Shown here in pieces: positions 17,796 through 27,299 of a stretch of 64,000 bases of DNA. How positions within the stretch are numbered: position 1 is the stretch's first letter; every line of letters begins with the position of its first letter. Source of the DNA: SIAJ01 sp963773845 (GTDB taxonomy: Bacteria > Planctomycetota > Planctomycetia > Gemmatales > Gemmataceae); NCBI GenBank assembly GCA_963773845.1, contig CAVZCU010000004.1, positions 124,001 to 188,000 on the forward strand. Direction: 5' to 3'. The translations under genes and the position numbers were made by a program. The notes under the pieces are model-generated. The model was not told the DNA's origin. It saw nothing but the letters and a program-made list of their open reading frames with translations, and did not search any database.

Positions 17796-18718
17796 AGCCG
17801 ATCGTCGAATTCCGCGAAGTGTCGAAATGGTACGGCAATGTCATCGGCATCAACAAGCTGTCGATCCGCATTCCCGCCGGCGTCACGGGGTTGCTCGGGC
17901 CCAACGGCGCCGGCAAGTCGACCCTTTTGCAGTTGGCCACGGGCCAGCTCTTTCCCAGCCAGGGTCAGGTTCGCGTTTTAGGACAGCCAGTCTGGAACAA
18001 CCCCGGCCTCAATCGCTACATCGGCTTTTGTCCCGAACAGGACGCCTTTTACGAATGGATGACTGGCTGGGATTTTGTTTACACCTCCGCTCGACTGGGC
18101 GGCCTGGCTCGTTCCGCGGCGCGCGAGGCTGCGGCACGTACCCTCGAAGCCGTCGGAATGACGAAGCACAAGGACCGCGTCGTCCGCGGCTACTCCAAGG
18201 GGATGCGGCAGCGCACCAAGCTGGCCCAAGCACTCGTTCACGATCCGAAGGTTTTGTTCCTCGACGAACCGTTTACGGGGACCGATCCGGTCGGCCGCCG
18301 CGACCTCATGGAAATCATTCGCGACCTGGGCGCTGAAGGTAAGAGCGTCCTGGTGTCGAGTCATGTCCTGCACGAAGTGCAAACGCTGACGCCAAACATC
18401 ATTCTTCTCAACCGCGGTCGGTTGGTTGCCGAGGGTCAGGTCCGCGACATTCGCGATCTGATCGACAAGCATCCGCACCACATCGTGTTGATTTGCGATG
18501 AGTACCGCAAGCTGGCCGGCCGAGTGCTGACGTGGGACGACGTGGAAGGAGTCCGCGTGCTGGCGCGCGACAAAGGCCTCATGGTCGAGACGCGTTCGCC
18601 GGACGCGTTTTATTCGCGCTTGCCGAAGTTGTCTCTGGAGGACGGCCTGGCGATCAAAGAGGTTTATTCGGACGACGACAGTCTCGAAGCGGTCTTCAAG
18701 TACCTGGTGAATAAATGA
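17792..18718 (+). CDS. ABC transporter ATP-binding protein (set 2, ATPase B)
   Basis: A 308-residue ATPase read from GTG at 17792, which overlaps the permease stop in GTGA; this matches the overlap style of the neighbours and puts the start just before KPIVEFREVSKWYG. Walker A GPNGAGKST, signature YSKGMRQRTKLA, Walker B VLFLDEP, D-loop TGTDPVGR and switch His in SSHVLHEV are all present. It is the intact paralogue of the frame-disrupted ATPase at 3089-4064 and is the reference used to place that frameshift. Confidence 0.88.
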   Translation: MKPIVEFREVSKWYGNVIGINKLSIRIPAGVTGLLGPNGAGKSTLLQLATGQLFPSQGQVRVLGQPVWNNPGLNRYIGFCPEQDAFYEWMTGWDFVYTSARLGGLARSAAREAAARTLEAVGMTKHKDRVVRGYSKGMRQRTKLAQALVHDPKVLFLDEPFTGTDPVGRRDLMEIIRDLGAEGKSVLVSSHVLHEVQTLTPNIILLNRGRLVAEGQVRDIRDLIDKHPHHIVLICDEYRKLAGRVLTWDDVEGVRVLARDKGLMVETRSPDAFYSRLPKLSLEDGLAIKEVYSDDDSLEAVFKYLVNK

Positions 18719-19626
18719 AAGAGCTTACGGCCGACCCCCACGAGGCAACCGATTCCGGCCCGGCCGCGGCCGTTCGTCCGTCCGGCGCATTCAGCCTGGT
18801 GGCGCTCTGGACGCTCTATGTGTTGACCTTTCGGCAACATCTGCATGGCCGGCGTTGGATCGTGATCGGGGTCCTTTTCTTGTTGCCCGTGGGCCTTGCG
18901 ATCCTGATTCGGGCCACCGCTCCGGAAGCGCCGAAGATGGTCAGCGAGTTTCTGCTGGCCTTCATGTTCATCCCGCAGGCATTGTTACCGTTGATCGCTC
19001 TGGTCTACGCGTCCGGGATCATTCAGGACGAGCAAGAGGAACAGACGCTGACCTACCTATTGATTCGGCCGATTCCGCGTTGGGCAATCTATGTGGTGAA
19101 GTTGCTCGCGACGCTCACGACGACGGTGTTGCTGACGACGATCTTCACCGTGCTGACTTATGCAGCCATTTACATTGGCGCTGACACGGGCGGGACCAAT
19201 ATTCCGCTCAGGTGCCTGAAGGCCGTCGCGATCCACAATCTCTCGGTGATCACGTATTGCTGCTTGTTTGGCTTAATTGGTTTGTACACGCGACGGGCAT
19301 TGATTGCAGGCATCCTCTATATGGCGGTCATCGAAGGCCTCCTCGCCAACCTGCCGTTCGGGCTCCGTTTCATCACGATAATCTATTACACGCGAATCAT
19401 CGCTTACCGTGCGATGGACTTCTCGTTTACCGAGCACGGGCGACGCGAAGACATGGCGGCCGCGGCCTGGCAACTCGACGTGCGCAACGACCCGGACCTG
19501 CTCAAACATCTCGCCCTGAACGAGTGTGTCCTCGTCTTGGGGATCGCAAGCGTGGTGTGTATCGCCTTCGGCGCCTTGTTGTGCGCTCGCCGTGAATTCC
19601 ATGTCAAGACGCCGGACGCCAGTTAA
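18715..19626 (+). CDS. ABC-2 type transporter permease (set 2, permease B)
   Basis: A 303-residue membrane protein starting in an ATGA overlap with ATPase B. Hydrophobic segments are at about residues 44-62, 78-98, 122-150, 170-220 and 262-285. The loop DEQEEQTLTYLLIRPIPRWAIY is the typical cytoplasmic ABC-2 signature. It is the last gene of the four-gene set and the counterpart of the permease at 1473-2384, but without the retropepsin pair before it. Downstream is a repeat-built hairpin that could end transcription. Confidence 0.85.
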   Translation: MKELTADPHEATDSGPAAAVRPSGAFSLVALWTLYVLTFRQHLHGRRWIVIGVLFLLPVGLAILIRATAPEAPKMVSEFLLAFMFIPQALLPLIALVYASGIIQDEQEEQTLTYLLIRPIPRWAIYVVKLLATLTTTVLLTTIFTVLTYAAIYIGADTGGTNIPLRCLKAVAIHNLSVITYCCLFGLIGLYTRRALIAGILYMAVIEGLLANLPFGLRFITIIYYTRIIAYRAMDFSFTEHGRREDMAAAAWQLDVRNDPDLLKHLALNECVLVLGIASVVCIAFGALLCARREFHVKTPDAS

Positions 19627-19646
19627 GGAGTTGGACCCAGAAACAC

Positions 19647-19745
19647 GGGAGTAGAACCCGACACGAAGACACGAAGAAACGTGACCCTTGTCCTCTTTTG
19701 TGTCTTTGTGTGATCTTTGTGTCTTTGTGTTGGGTTCTACTCTCG
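19647..19745. terminator. Hairpin built from 8-base repeats between convergent genes
   Basis: The left arm contains AGTAGAACCC and then ACACGAAG repeats. The right arm contains repeated TTTGTGTC units and GGGTTCTACT. The arms are complementary over most of their length. The hairpin lies between the converging ABC permease and lactonase genes, so it could act as a bidirectional terminator. It belongs to the same class of repeat-built hairpins found in the tRNA array. Confidence 0.55.
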
Positions 19746-19801
19746 CGGCCAGCGCATGCGCAGCAGCCCTCAGCCTTTCCCATCAACTGAGCTGCGAGCT
19801 G

Positions 19802-21070
19802 CTATCCCATCTTCTTCAAATCAAGGAACACGATACACGACGGGTTGCCGACCGGAATGTAGTGGCCGGTAAAGCCGAGACTGCCGGTCTTGCGATCCAC
19901 GCGGAAGACGGCGATGTTGTCCGCCCGTTGATTGCAACAGTACAGGAATTCGCCCGCCGGGTCGAAGGCGAAACTTCGTGGATAGTCCCCACGGGTCCAT
20001 TCCTCGCCCACGAGTTTCAGTTCGCCAGTCGGTCCAACCGAAAGAATGCCGATGCTGTCGTGCAGCCGGTTGCCGGCGTAGACGAACTTGCCATCGGCGG
20101 ACACCAGGATTTCCGAGCAGAAATTGCTGCCCGCAAATTCGGATGGGAGAGTCGAGACCGTCTGCCGGGCGGTCAGTCGGCCCGCCTTGGCGTCATAGTC
20201 GAAGCGGACGACCGTCGCGCCTTCCTCTTGGATCGAGAACAGCCAACGGCCATTCGGGTGGAAGGCGAAGTGCCTCGGGCCATCGCCCGGCGGCAGGGAC
20301 ACAGCCGCCGGCTCGTTGGCCGACAGGAGGCCCTTGGTATCGTCGAATTTCCAGACGAAGATCTTGTCGAGCCCGAGGTCGACGTGCAGCACGAAACGAC
20401 CCGATGGGTCGGCCTGAATCATATGCGCATGCGTTCGGTCGTGACCGCTGATGGCAAAGCTGCCCTTCGGAGCGTGGGCCGCCTTGGTCGGGCCGACCTT
20501 TCCGGCATCCGTCTTGACATCTGTTGGCTCAGCCAGCCGACCATCGTCATGAATGGGCAAAACGGCAACGGAACCGCCAAAATAGTTCGCCACCAACACG
20601 AATCGCCCGGACGGATGGATGCTCACGTAAGTTGGTCCCGCGCCGCCGGACCGGACAGTATTGAGCAGTTCCAGCTTCCCGTTTTCCCGATTGATGGCAA
20701 AGGCGCTGACCGTGCCCTCTTTGTCCTTGCCCGAATGGTCGGTTTCATTCGCGGAGTAGAGATGCGTACCGGCGGCGTTCAGGGCCAGGCTACTCGGACT
20801 CGTTCCCATCTCGTGGACCCCCAAGGGGGTCATGGCGCCGCTAGTCCGGTTCACTTGGAAGAGGTGGATGCCACGCCCGTTCCCCGGCGGCAGGTCCACT
20901 TGGGTGGGCAGTACATCCTTTAGTGGGGAACTGTACGTGCCGACGTAGGCCAGGAGCGGCCGGGCCGCTGGATCAGGTTCGGCCTGGACTATTTGCTCCG
21001 TGAGTGCCGCGGCACCTGTAACGGCAGCGGATTTGAGAAAGGACCGTCGGGAATGGTCAAGTGCATCCAT
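19802..21070 (-). CDS. Exported lactonase-family beta-propeller (6-phosphogluconolactonase-like)
   Basis: A 422-residue protein with a Tat-type signal (RRSFLKSAAVTGAAAL) and then a seven-bladed propeller of the lactonase family (PF10282). The repeated blade pattern includes SPSSLALNAAGTHLYSANE, GPTYVSIHPSGRFVLVANY, GPRHFAFHPNGRWLFSIQEE and DYPRSFAFDPAGEFLYCCNQ. Family members hydrolyse 6-phosphogluconolactone or other lactones; a Tat-exported version is more likely to act on other lactones outside the cytoplasm. The gene is monocistronic and diverges from the PilZ gene. Confidence 0.85.
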   Translation of the reverse strand: MDALDHSRRSFLKSAAVTGAAALTEQIVQAEPDPAARPLLAYVGTYSSPLKDVLPTQVDLPPGNGRGIHLFQVNRTSGAMTPLGVHEMGTSPSSLALNAAGTHLYSANETDHSGKDKEGTVSAFAINRENGKLELLNTVRSGGAGPTYVSIHPSGRFVLVANYFGGSVAVLPIHDDGRLAEPTDVKTDAGKVGPTKAAHAPKGSFAISGHDRTHAHMIQADPSGRFVLHVDLGLDKIFVWKFDDTKGLLSANEPAAVSLPPGDGPRHFAFHPNGRWLFSIQEEGATVVRFDYDAKAGRLTARQTVSTLPSEFAGSNFCSEILVSADGKFVYAGNRLHDSIGILSVGPTGELKLVGEEWTRGDYPRSFAFDPAGEFLYCCNQRADNIAVFRVDRKTGSLGFTGHYIPVGNPSCIVFLDLKKMG

Positions 21071-21312
21071 AAGGTTTTCGGTTTATACCGGACTGATTGG
21101 AAGAAAGCGGGAACTTGTCGAGGCCAGGTTGGGGACGATTCTATCGAACTTGGGACCGGTCGCTCGATGGGACGTATCGTTTTGGTCGGCCGGGAACTCA
21201 AGTTTCCTGTGGCAGGATCACAGTTGCCTTGTTGTCGCCTTCAAAACTTGGTTCGCTCCCACATCGAATCGCAATGAAGAAAATAGACGAAGTGCCCGCC
21301 AAAGGGGACGCC

Positions 21313-21774
21313 ATGGCCGACCTTCCAACCTCCGACCCGATCGCCGACATGGAGGAAACACTCTTCCTGGACTGCGTTACCCTCATTTCCGCCGAGGCCC
21401 GCGCGCAAATGGGACCTCCCTCAGCCTGGGATTCGAAGGTATTGGACCAACCGCCCGACCACCGAATCGGACGACGGCGTCGGATCAACCGAAGGGTCGG
21501 TGTGGCCGTCCGCGGCGGATCGCTCGGGCTTGGCCCCGACTTGGGCGGCGGCCTGGTGGATGCGTCTGAAGACGGGCTGGGCCTGCGACTCAAGGGCGCT
21601 GTGATGGCCGGCCAGGAGATTACCATTGAACTCTCGCTGCCGGGAGTCAGCAAGCCCTTCCGGGTGGTGGCCGAAGTTCGCTGGTGTCGGCCGGACGCGG
21701 CCGGAATGTTCCTGGCCGGAGTGCGTCTGCGCCGGCGCTTGCCGTACGCGGCGCTGACTGACCTGACCCGGTGA
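21313..21774 (+). CDS. PilZ-domain protein
   Basis: A 153-residue protein read from MADLPTSDPIADM, because AAAGGGG stands just before that ATG; an ATG at 21274 would add 13 residues but has no ribosome site. A basic RRRRINRR segment is followed by the PilZ barrel pattern: GLVDASEDGLGLRLK, then a GQEITIELSLPG strand pair and VRWCRPDAAGMFLAGVRL. PilZ domains bind cyclic di-GMP through RxxxR and (D/N)xSxxG. Here the second motif is DASEDG and the first could be RRINRR, so binding is possible. The target process is unknown. Confidence 0.7.
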   Translation: MADLPTSDPIADMEETLFLDCVTLISAEARAQMGPPSAWDSKVLDQPPDHRIGRRRRINRRVGVAVRGGSLGLGPDLGGGLVDASEDGLGLRLKGAVMAGQEITIELSLPGVSKPFRVVAEVRWCRPDAAGMFLAGVRLRRRLPYAALTDLTR

Positions 21775-21914
21775 CTGCGGCCAAGTCCTCGAGCCATTCT
21801 GGCAGACGTTTCCGACCATCCGCTCCCGCAAACCATATCTCAACACAGTTGCTCGAGTCCATTTGGGCTCCTGGAATCTGCCACGCTTGTTGAGACTACG
21901 GTCGAGGAATTGCC

Positions 21915-23582
21915 ATGAAGGTCCGGGTCGTTTGGGTTGTGCTGGCGTCGTTGACGTGTCCATTCTTGCCGGCGACTCGGGCCGCCAATCCGCCGAAGCC
22001 GGTGAAGGTCTTCATTCTCGCCGGCCAGTCGAATATGGAAGGACAGGCGGTCGCGGACCTGGACGGCAAGGACTACAACGGCGGCAAAGGCACGCTGAAA
22101 GCGCTCCTCAACGATCCCGTCAAAGCTGCACTCGTCAAACATCTCCGCACCGAGAAGGGAACTTGGACGATTCGCGATGACGTTTGGGTGCGATACCAGC
22201 GCGAGAACCAGCCGCTCCTGGCCGGTCCGTTGACGGTTGGCTTCAGCGTCTATGGCGACGCGCACCACTTCGGTCCGGAACTGCAATTTGGCTTCGTGAT
22301 GGGCGATCATTTCGCCAATCCGGTATTACTCATCAAAACGGCGTGGGGTGGAAAAAGTCTGTACCAGGATTTTCGACCGCCGAGTTCCGGTGGCAAAGTC
22401 GGTCCTTACTACACAAAGATGATCGCCGAAGTTCGCGACGCGCTCGCGAACTTGAAAATGGACTTTCCCCAATACTCGGGCCACGGCTACGAACTGGCCG
22501 GCTTTATTTGGTACCAGGGCTGGAACGATGGCGTGGACCCCGAGCACGCCGTGCCGGAATACGAGCAGAATTTGGTCAACCTCATCAGGGACGTTCGCAA
22601 GGACTTGAAGCGCCTCGCCTGCCAGTCGTGATTGGCGAACTCACCGGCCCGTGGGTCAAAGCGCCCGGCGCCTGGCAGACTCTTCGCAAAGCCCAGGCAG
22701 CCGCCGCGGCGCGACCGGAGATGCAGGGGACCGTGCTGTTCGTCCCAACACACGACTTCGTGCGGCCGGCGCAGGATTCGCCCAACCCCGGCCATGGCCA
22801 CCACGAATTCGGCAACGCGGAGACCTATTTTCTGGTGGGCGACGCACTAGGTAAGGGGATCTTGAAACTGCTAGCGGCGCATGCGAATGACAAGCCGATT
22901 GCAACGAAGCAACGGCCCGAACCCCTCAAGCCCCTTTCTCGCACGCTCAAGAAGATCGAAGGCTGGAACGTCCGCGTGGACGATCGACTGCTGAAGGCGC
23001 CAAACGAGGAAATCGGCGATCGAGCACTCAGGTTCCTCGAAACCAAATTGAGCGACATTCGCGTGGTCGTTCCGGCCGACAAGGTGAAGAAACTCCAGGG
23101 CGTGACCATCGTGCTCGATCTGACGAATGGGAAACTGACGAGCATGCAATACCACCCGAGCGCCGGCTGGCTCAAGGCCAATGGTTACTCGACCGATTTG
23201 GCGAAGTGTGTGCACTTGCCCCGGGCCGCGGACTTGCCGACCAGGCGGAACATCAACGAACAGCCTTGGGTCATTCTTCACGAATTGGCCCACGCCTATC
23301 ACGATCAGGTCCTGGGCTTCGACGAGCCGCGGATCCGGGAAGCTTTTGCGAAGTACAAGCAGAGCGGGCATGGCGAGAAGGTGCTCTTGTTCAACGGTAA
23401 GCGAGTGCGCCACTACTGCGCTGACCGATCACAAGGAATTCTTCGCGGAGATGACCGAGAGCTATTTCGGCGTCAACGATTTCTTTCCCTTTAATCGAGC
23501 CGAATTGAAAGAAGCGGAGCCCGAAATCTATGCTTTGTTGCGGCAAATCTGGGACGCGCCAAACGCCCCAGCAAAGCCGTAA
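21915..23582 (+). CDS. Sialate O-acetylesterase-like domain fused to an HExxH metallopeptidase-like domain, two frame breaks
   Basis: The signal peptide MKVRVVWVVLASLTC leads into a SASA-type esterase domain (FILAGQSNMEGQ with the catalytic Ser, later FIWYQGWND and PTHDFVR). After about 300 residues a second domain contains WVILHELAHAYHDQ, a zinc HExxH motif, and ends with EFFAEMTESYFGVNDFFPF. The protein is read by joining three frames: a base is missing near 22609-22612 (restoring DLKAPRLPVVIGELTG) and one T is extra near 23416 (restoring RHYALTDHKEFFAEM). The joins give continuous sense, so the gene is either recently broken or mis-sequenced. It probably attacks acetylated glycans outside the cytoplasm. 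Confidence 0.7.
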
Positions 23583-23586
23583 GTAC

Positions 23587-25947
23587 TTAGGGGCGGCGCG
23601 CTGACTTGAGCCGTAGCGATATCGTCGCTTCGCTAATCGCGGTCGACCCAGACGGCAACTTGCCGGTCAATCGGAACTTGAGGGCGTCATTGTCTCGGCA
23701 GCGTGCGCCCGGAGCGACCTGGATGCGCATGGAAATCACATTCTCGCCGTCTTTCACATGCACTGTTTCGGCCGAGTAGTTTGCCGGTTCCACCAGCTCG
23801 ACGTTGGCTGGGCCCGTGAAGTTGGACGTTCGGTCCACAAACAACTTGCAGGTGAAGACAGCGTCGGCGGAAACCAGCAGTTCCTTGCGCTGGCGTGCAA
23901 TTGCACGACGGGCGGCAGCGTGCGGATCATGCAACGCTTTTCGCAGACCGCCAAGACCGTTTGCTTCTGGCCCCATCTATCAACAAATGTGGCATAACCT
24001 TGAACGTACGGTCGCGAGTGATGTTGCACGCTGGCATGCATCGTTTCCGGCAAGTACACCAGCGCCGCCGCGTTCTTGGCACCGGCCGGGACAACGGATT
24101 CGACCACACGAATCCCGTCGAGGTCCTGAACTTGTCGATCGCATAATTGCAGAATGATCGGCCCATGGAATCCATTCAGGCGTTCGATAGTCAGCGCATA
24201 GGGATAAACCGTTCCCCGGTGCGCATATTTATAGGCTTCGTTGCACGTCAAACGGAACAGCGGTTTGTGCTGGACGGTCAGGAACAATTCCGTTCCTTCG
24301 CGACCGATTGACGAAACCAACGCGGGCCGTTCGATCATCCCTCCATTGATGTTCGCGCGACCAACGAGATGCGCCATCACATCGGTTGGCCGAGCGTCGT
24401 CCTTCGCGGTCAAGGTCAGCTTGAGTCGGGACACGTCTGAAGGGATCGTCGCGGCTTTCATCTGCACGCCATCGGGCAAGCCGGCGGTCTTGAGATCGAT
24501 CGGGCCGGTGAAGCCTCCGGAGCGATGAACGATCAGATCCACCTCGGTCTTGCCGCCTTGCGCGACGTTCACGAAATCCGGCTCCAATCGCAACGCGAAA
24601 TCCGGACGCGCAAGACGCACGGTCAGGCGATAGATAAAGTCGGACCCGCCGTTGGTGGCGCCTTGGAGGTCGCGAAGCCGAAGTCGAAATCGGCCGTCGG
24701 CTGGCGCCGTCCAGTCCAGTTCAATGGCCCGGTCCGGCGCGTCCACCGTATTCGCGCTCGCCAGCGTGCGGCCCTGGTCATCCAAAAGGGTGAGAACGGG
24801 CATCGCTCGCGAATCGCTGGGAAAGGGCCGGCATGCGATCGTGACCGTTTCGCCCTTTTTCGCTTGGAAGGCATACCAATCGTCCTCGTGGGCCGTGGAA
24901 AACCGCCCGGAAACCGTAACCGGCAAAGTGAGTTCCATCGCCTTGGGGGCCGATTGATTCCCGGATGCTTCTACCACTTCGCGATCCTCCGACGCCAGGA
25001 GGGGCGCGACGCCGCCAATAGAAAACGGTCCAGGCGTCCTGGGAAACGTGGTTTTCAATCTTTTGATTCTGAACGTTTCGTTCCCGCTCAGCGTGTATAA
25101 ATCCAGCATTCGCGTTTCGCCTACCCGTGCGGCCGGCGGAAATGCCAAGGGCGCGTACGCCGCTGTCGAGAGGGTGATTCGGTAAACGTACGCCGGCCCG
25201 CCGCCAAAGCCGAGATTGGCGATGTGCAGGCGATAGTCGCCTGTCTCCAGGGCCTTGAAGGCCAAAACGGGATCGGAGCCGACCCGAACCTCTTGCGTTC
25301 GCATCCGGGCGCCATGCGAATCGGTGAAGGTCACGATCGGATCGAGCGGCGACCCGATGCGAGCCGCCAAAATATCGCTGACCACGACATCGCCGGCCTT
25401 CGCTTGGAAGACGAAGAAATCTTGGTCGCGTTCGCCGGCGATCTGCCCGTTGATGACGACCGGTGTGGCAACGCGTTCGGCCTGTTCGGAAAGCGAGTTC
25501 GGTTCGGTCTCGATGAATTCCGGCAATTCGCCCACCAGAAATGGCCGCGGCTGTGTGCCGCCCCAAGCCGCCGACGACCCGCCAATGCTTTAACCCCGTT
25601 TGGGCGTTTGCCGCGATCTGGATCTCCGACGACCATTCGCGCGGATAGGTGATCGCAGCGCCCACGCCGTCGGCGTCGCGTGGCAGTCGGCGAACCGATG
25701 GTGCAAAGCGCGCGTGGACTTCCGGCCCAAGCTCGTCGGCCGCGGTGACGCCGCCGCCATACAGCTTGAACCTCATCCCGGGCGGCAAGCATTCGCCGCC
25801 GACTCGAACCTTGACGGTCGTACCCCGCTGGCCGCCCGCCGGGAAGATATGGGTGCTCGATGGTTCACGGGACGGGACCGCCTGACCGTGCGCAGTTGCC
25901 GCGACGGCGACTCCGGCGAGCACCAACGGAAAGAAGCGCGAACGCAT
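23587..25947 (-). CDS. Exported pre-peptidase C-terminal (PPC) domain protein, two frame breaks
   Basis: A planctomycete protein with signal peptide MRSRFFPLVLAGVAVAATA, an N-terminal IPT-like part (IFPAGGQRGTTVKV) and two PPC modules; the first has ETEPNSLSEQAERVATPVVINGQI and ERDQDFFVFQAKAGD, the second EDDWYAFQAKKGETV. Further beta-rich repeats follow to the C-terminus (KLPSGSTAISEATISL). The frame changes near 25560-25564 (an extra base in a GGGG run on the coding strand) and near 23885-23890 (one base missing). It starts 13 bases after the DUF1501 stop, so it belongs to that operon. Such proteins accompany DUF1501/DUF1549 genes in planctomycetes; the role is unknown. Confidence 0.7.
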
Positions 25948-25960
25948 AGGAATGTCTCAA

Positions 25961-27299
25961 TCAGGCGAATAATTCCAGCACCGGCCTGCCCCCCGACGCG
26001 AGTTCGACCGGTCGTCCGGTCGGCGTGTGGACCTTGGTCGCTGGATCGATCCCGAGGGCGTGGAGAATCGTCGCTGTCATATCGGGCGGAGTGATCGGCC
26101 GATCGGTGACCGACGCGCCAATCTTGTCGGTCGCGCCAACGATCAGGCCTCGTTTCAACCCGCCGCCGGCCATGACGATCGAAAACGCTTGTGGCCAGTG
26201 ATCGCGTCCCGCCATCGTGTTGATTCGCGGCGTTCGGCCGAACTCCGACGTGACCACCACCAGCGTGGAATCAAGCAGACCGCGTTCCTTCAGATCGGAA
26301 ATGAGGGCCGCCAACGCGCGATCGAAACCGGGAACCAGCAAATCGCGCAGGCTCTTCGTGTTTTCGCGGTGCGTATCCCAGTGACCGTTTTCGATGCTGA
26401 CAAAACGACAACCGGCTTCGACCATTCGTCGCGCTAGGAGACAGCACTGGCCAACGCTGGTCATCCCATAAGCTTCGCGGAGCGTCGGTTTTTCGTGATG
26501 GAGATCGAACGCCTCCTTCGCCGCCGGCGACGTCATCAAGCGAAATGCCTTGTCGTAAAACGTATCGAGTGCCCGAACATCGCGGGCGACCGATTCCTCA
26601 CGTTCGCGACGATTGATCGCGCAAAGCCTCCTGCCGTCGGATCGCCCGGTCGGCGCGAATCCCTTCCGGCAAGACAACGTCGCGCACACTAAACTCGGGG
26701 GCCGCCGGGTCGGATTGAATTACGAACGGGGCGTAGCTCGGACCCAAAAAAGCCGGCCCACCGCTGCGCAGAAAGCAGGGCACGGACATGTACGGCGGCA
26801 AGGCGGCGCCGCCCTCGGTCATGCGGGCAACCATCGAACCGATGCTCGGATGGACGTTGTTGTTCTTTGTCGAGTTAAAGTCGCCCGGGCCCGGCGTATT
26901 GCCGGTCATCATGATGTGGTAGCCTCGGCCATGATCGGAGTCGCCGTGTGTCAGGCTCCGCAAAATCGCAAGCTGATCGGTAATCTTGGCCGTATGCGGA
27001 AGCAGATCGGTCAGCCCAATCCCCGGCACCGCCGTTTTGATCGGCTTGAAATCGCCCCGAATCTCGCGCGGCGCTGCGGCCTTAAAGTCCCACATGTCGT
27101 GGTGGGACATGCCGCCGAGGATAAAGAGGAAGATGCAATTCACGTCCCGCTTCTGGATCGGTGAAGATCCCTGGGCGCCTTGCAACTGCAGGAACTGACC
27201 GAGCGACAACCCGCCGACGGCGCCGAGCCGCAAGAACGCACGCCGATCCACCCCGTCAGCAAACGTATGCATTGTCGATCCCTCCGCTGCAACGGTCAT
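25961..27299 (-). CDS. DUF1501 domain protein, one frame break
   Basis: A Tat-type signal (DRRAFLRLGAVGG) precedes the DUF1501 sulfatase-like fold: ILGGMSHHDMWDFKA, HHIMMTGN-type text, RFVSIENGHWDTHRENTKSL, VVVTSEFGRTPRIN and GRDHWPQAFS. The frame breaks near 26617-26620, where one missing base restores RRQEALRAINRREREE. The ATG at 27299 overlaps the stop of the upstream DUF1549/DUF1553 gene (ATGA). The pair is a hallmark of planctomycetes and related bacteria. Its biochemical function is not established; a role in an export or surface-associated complex has been suggested from context. Confidence 0.85.
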
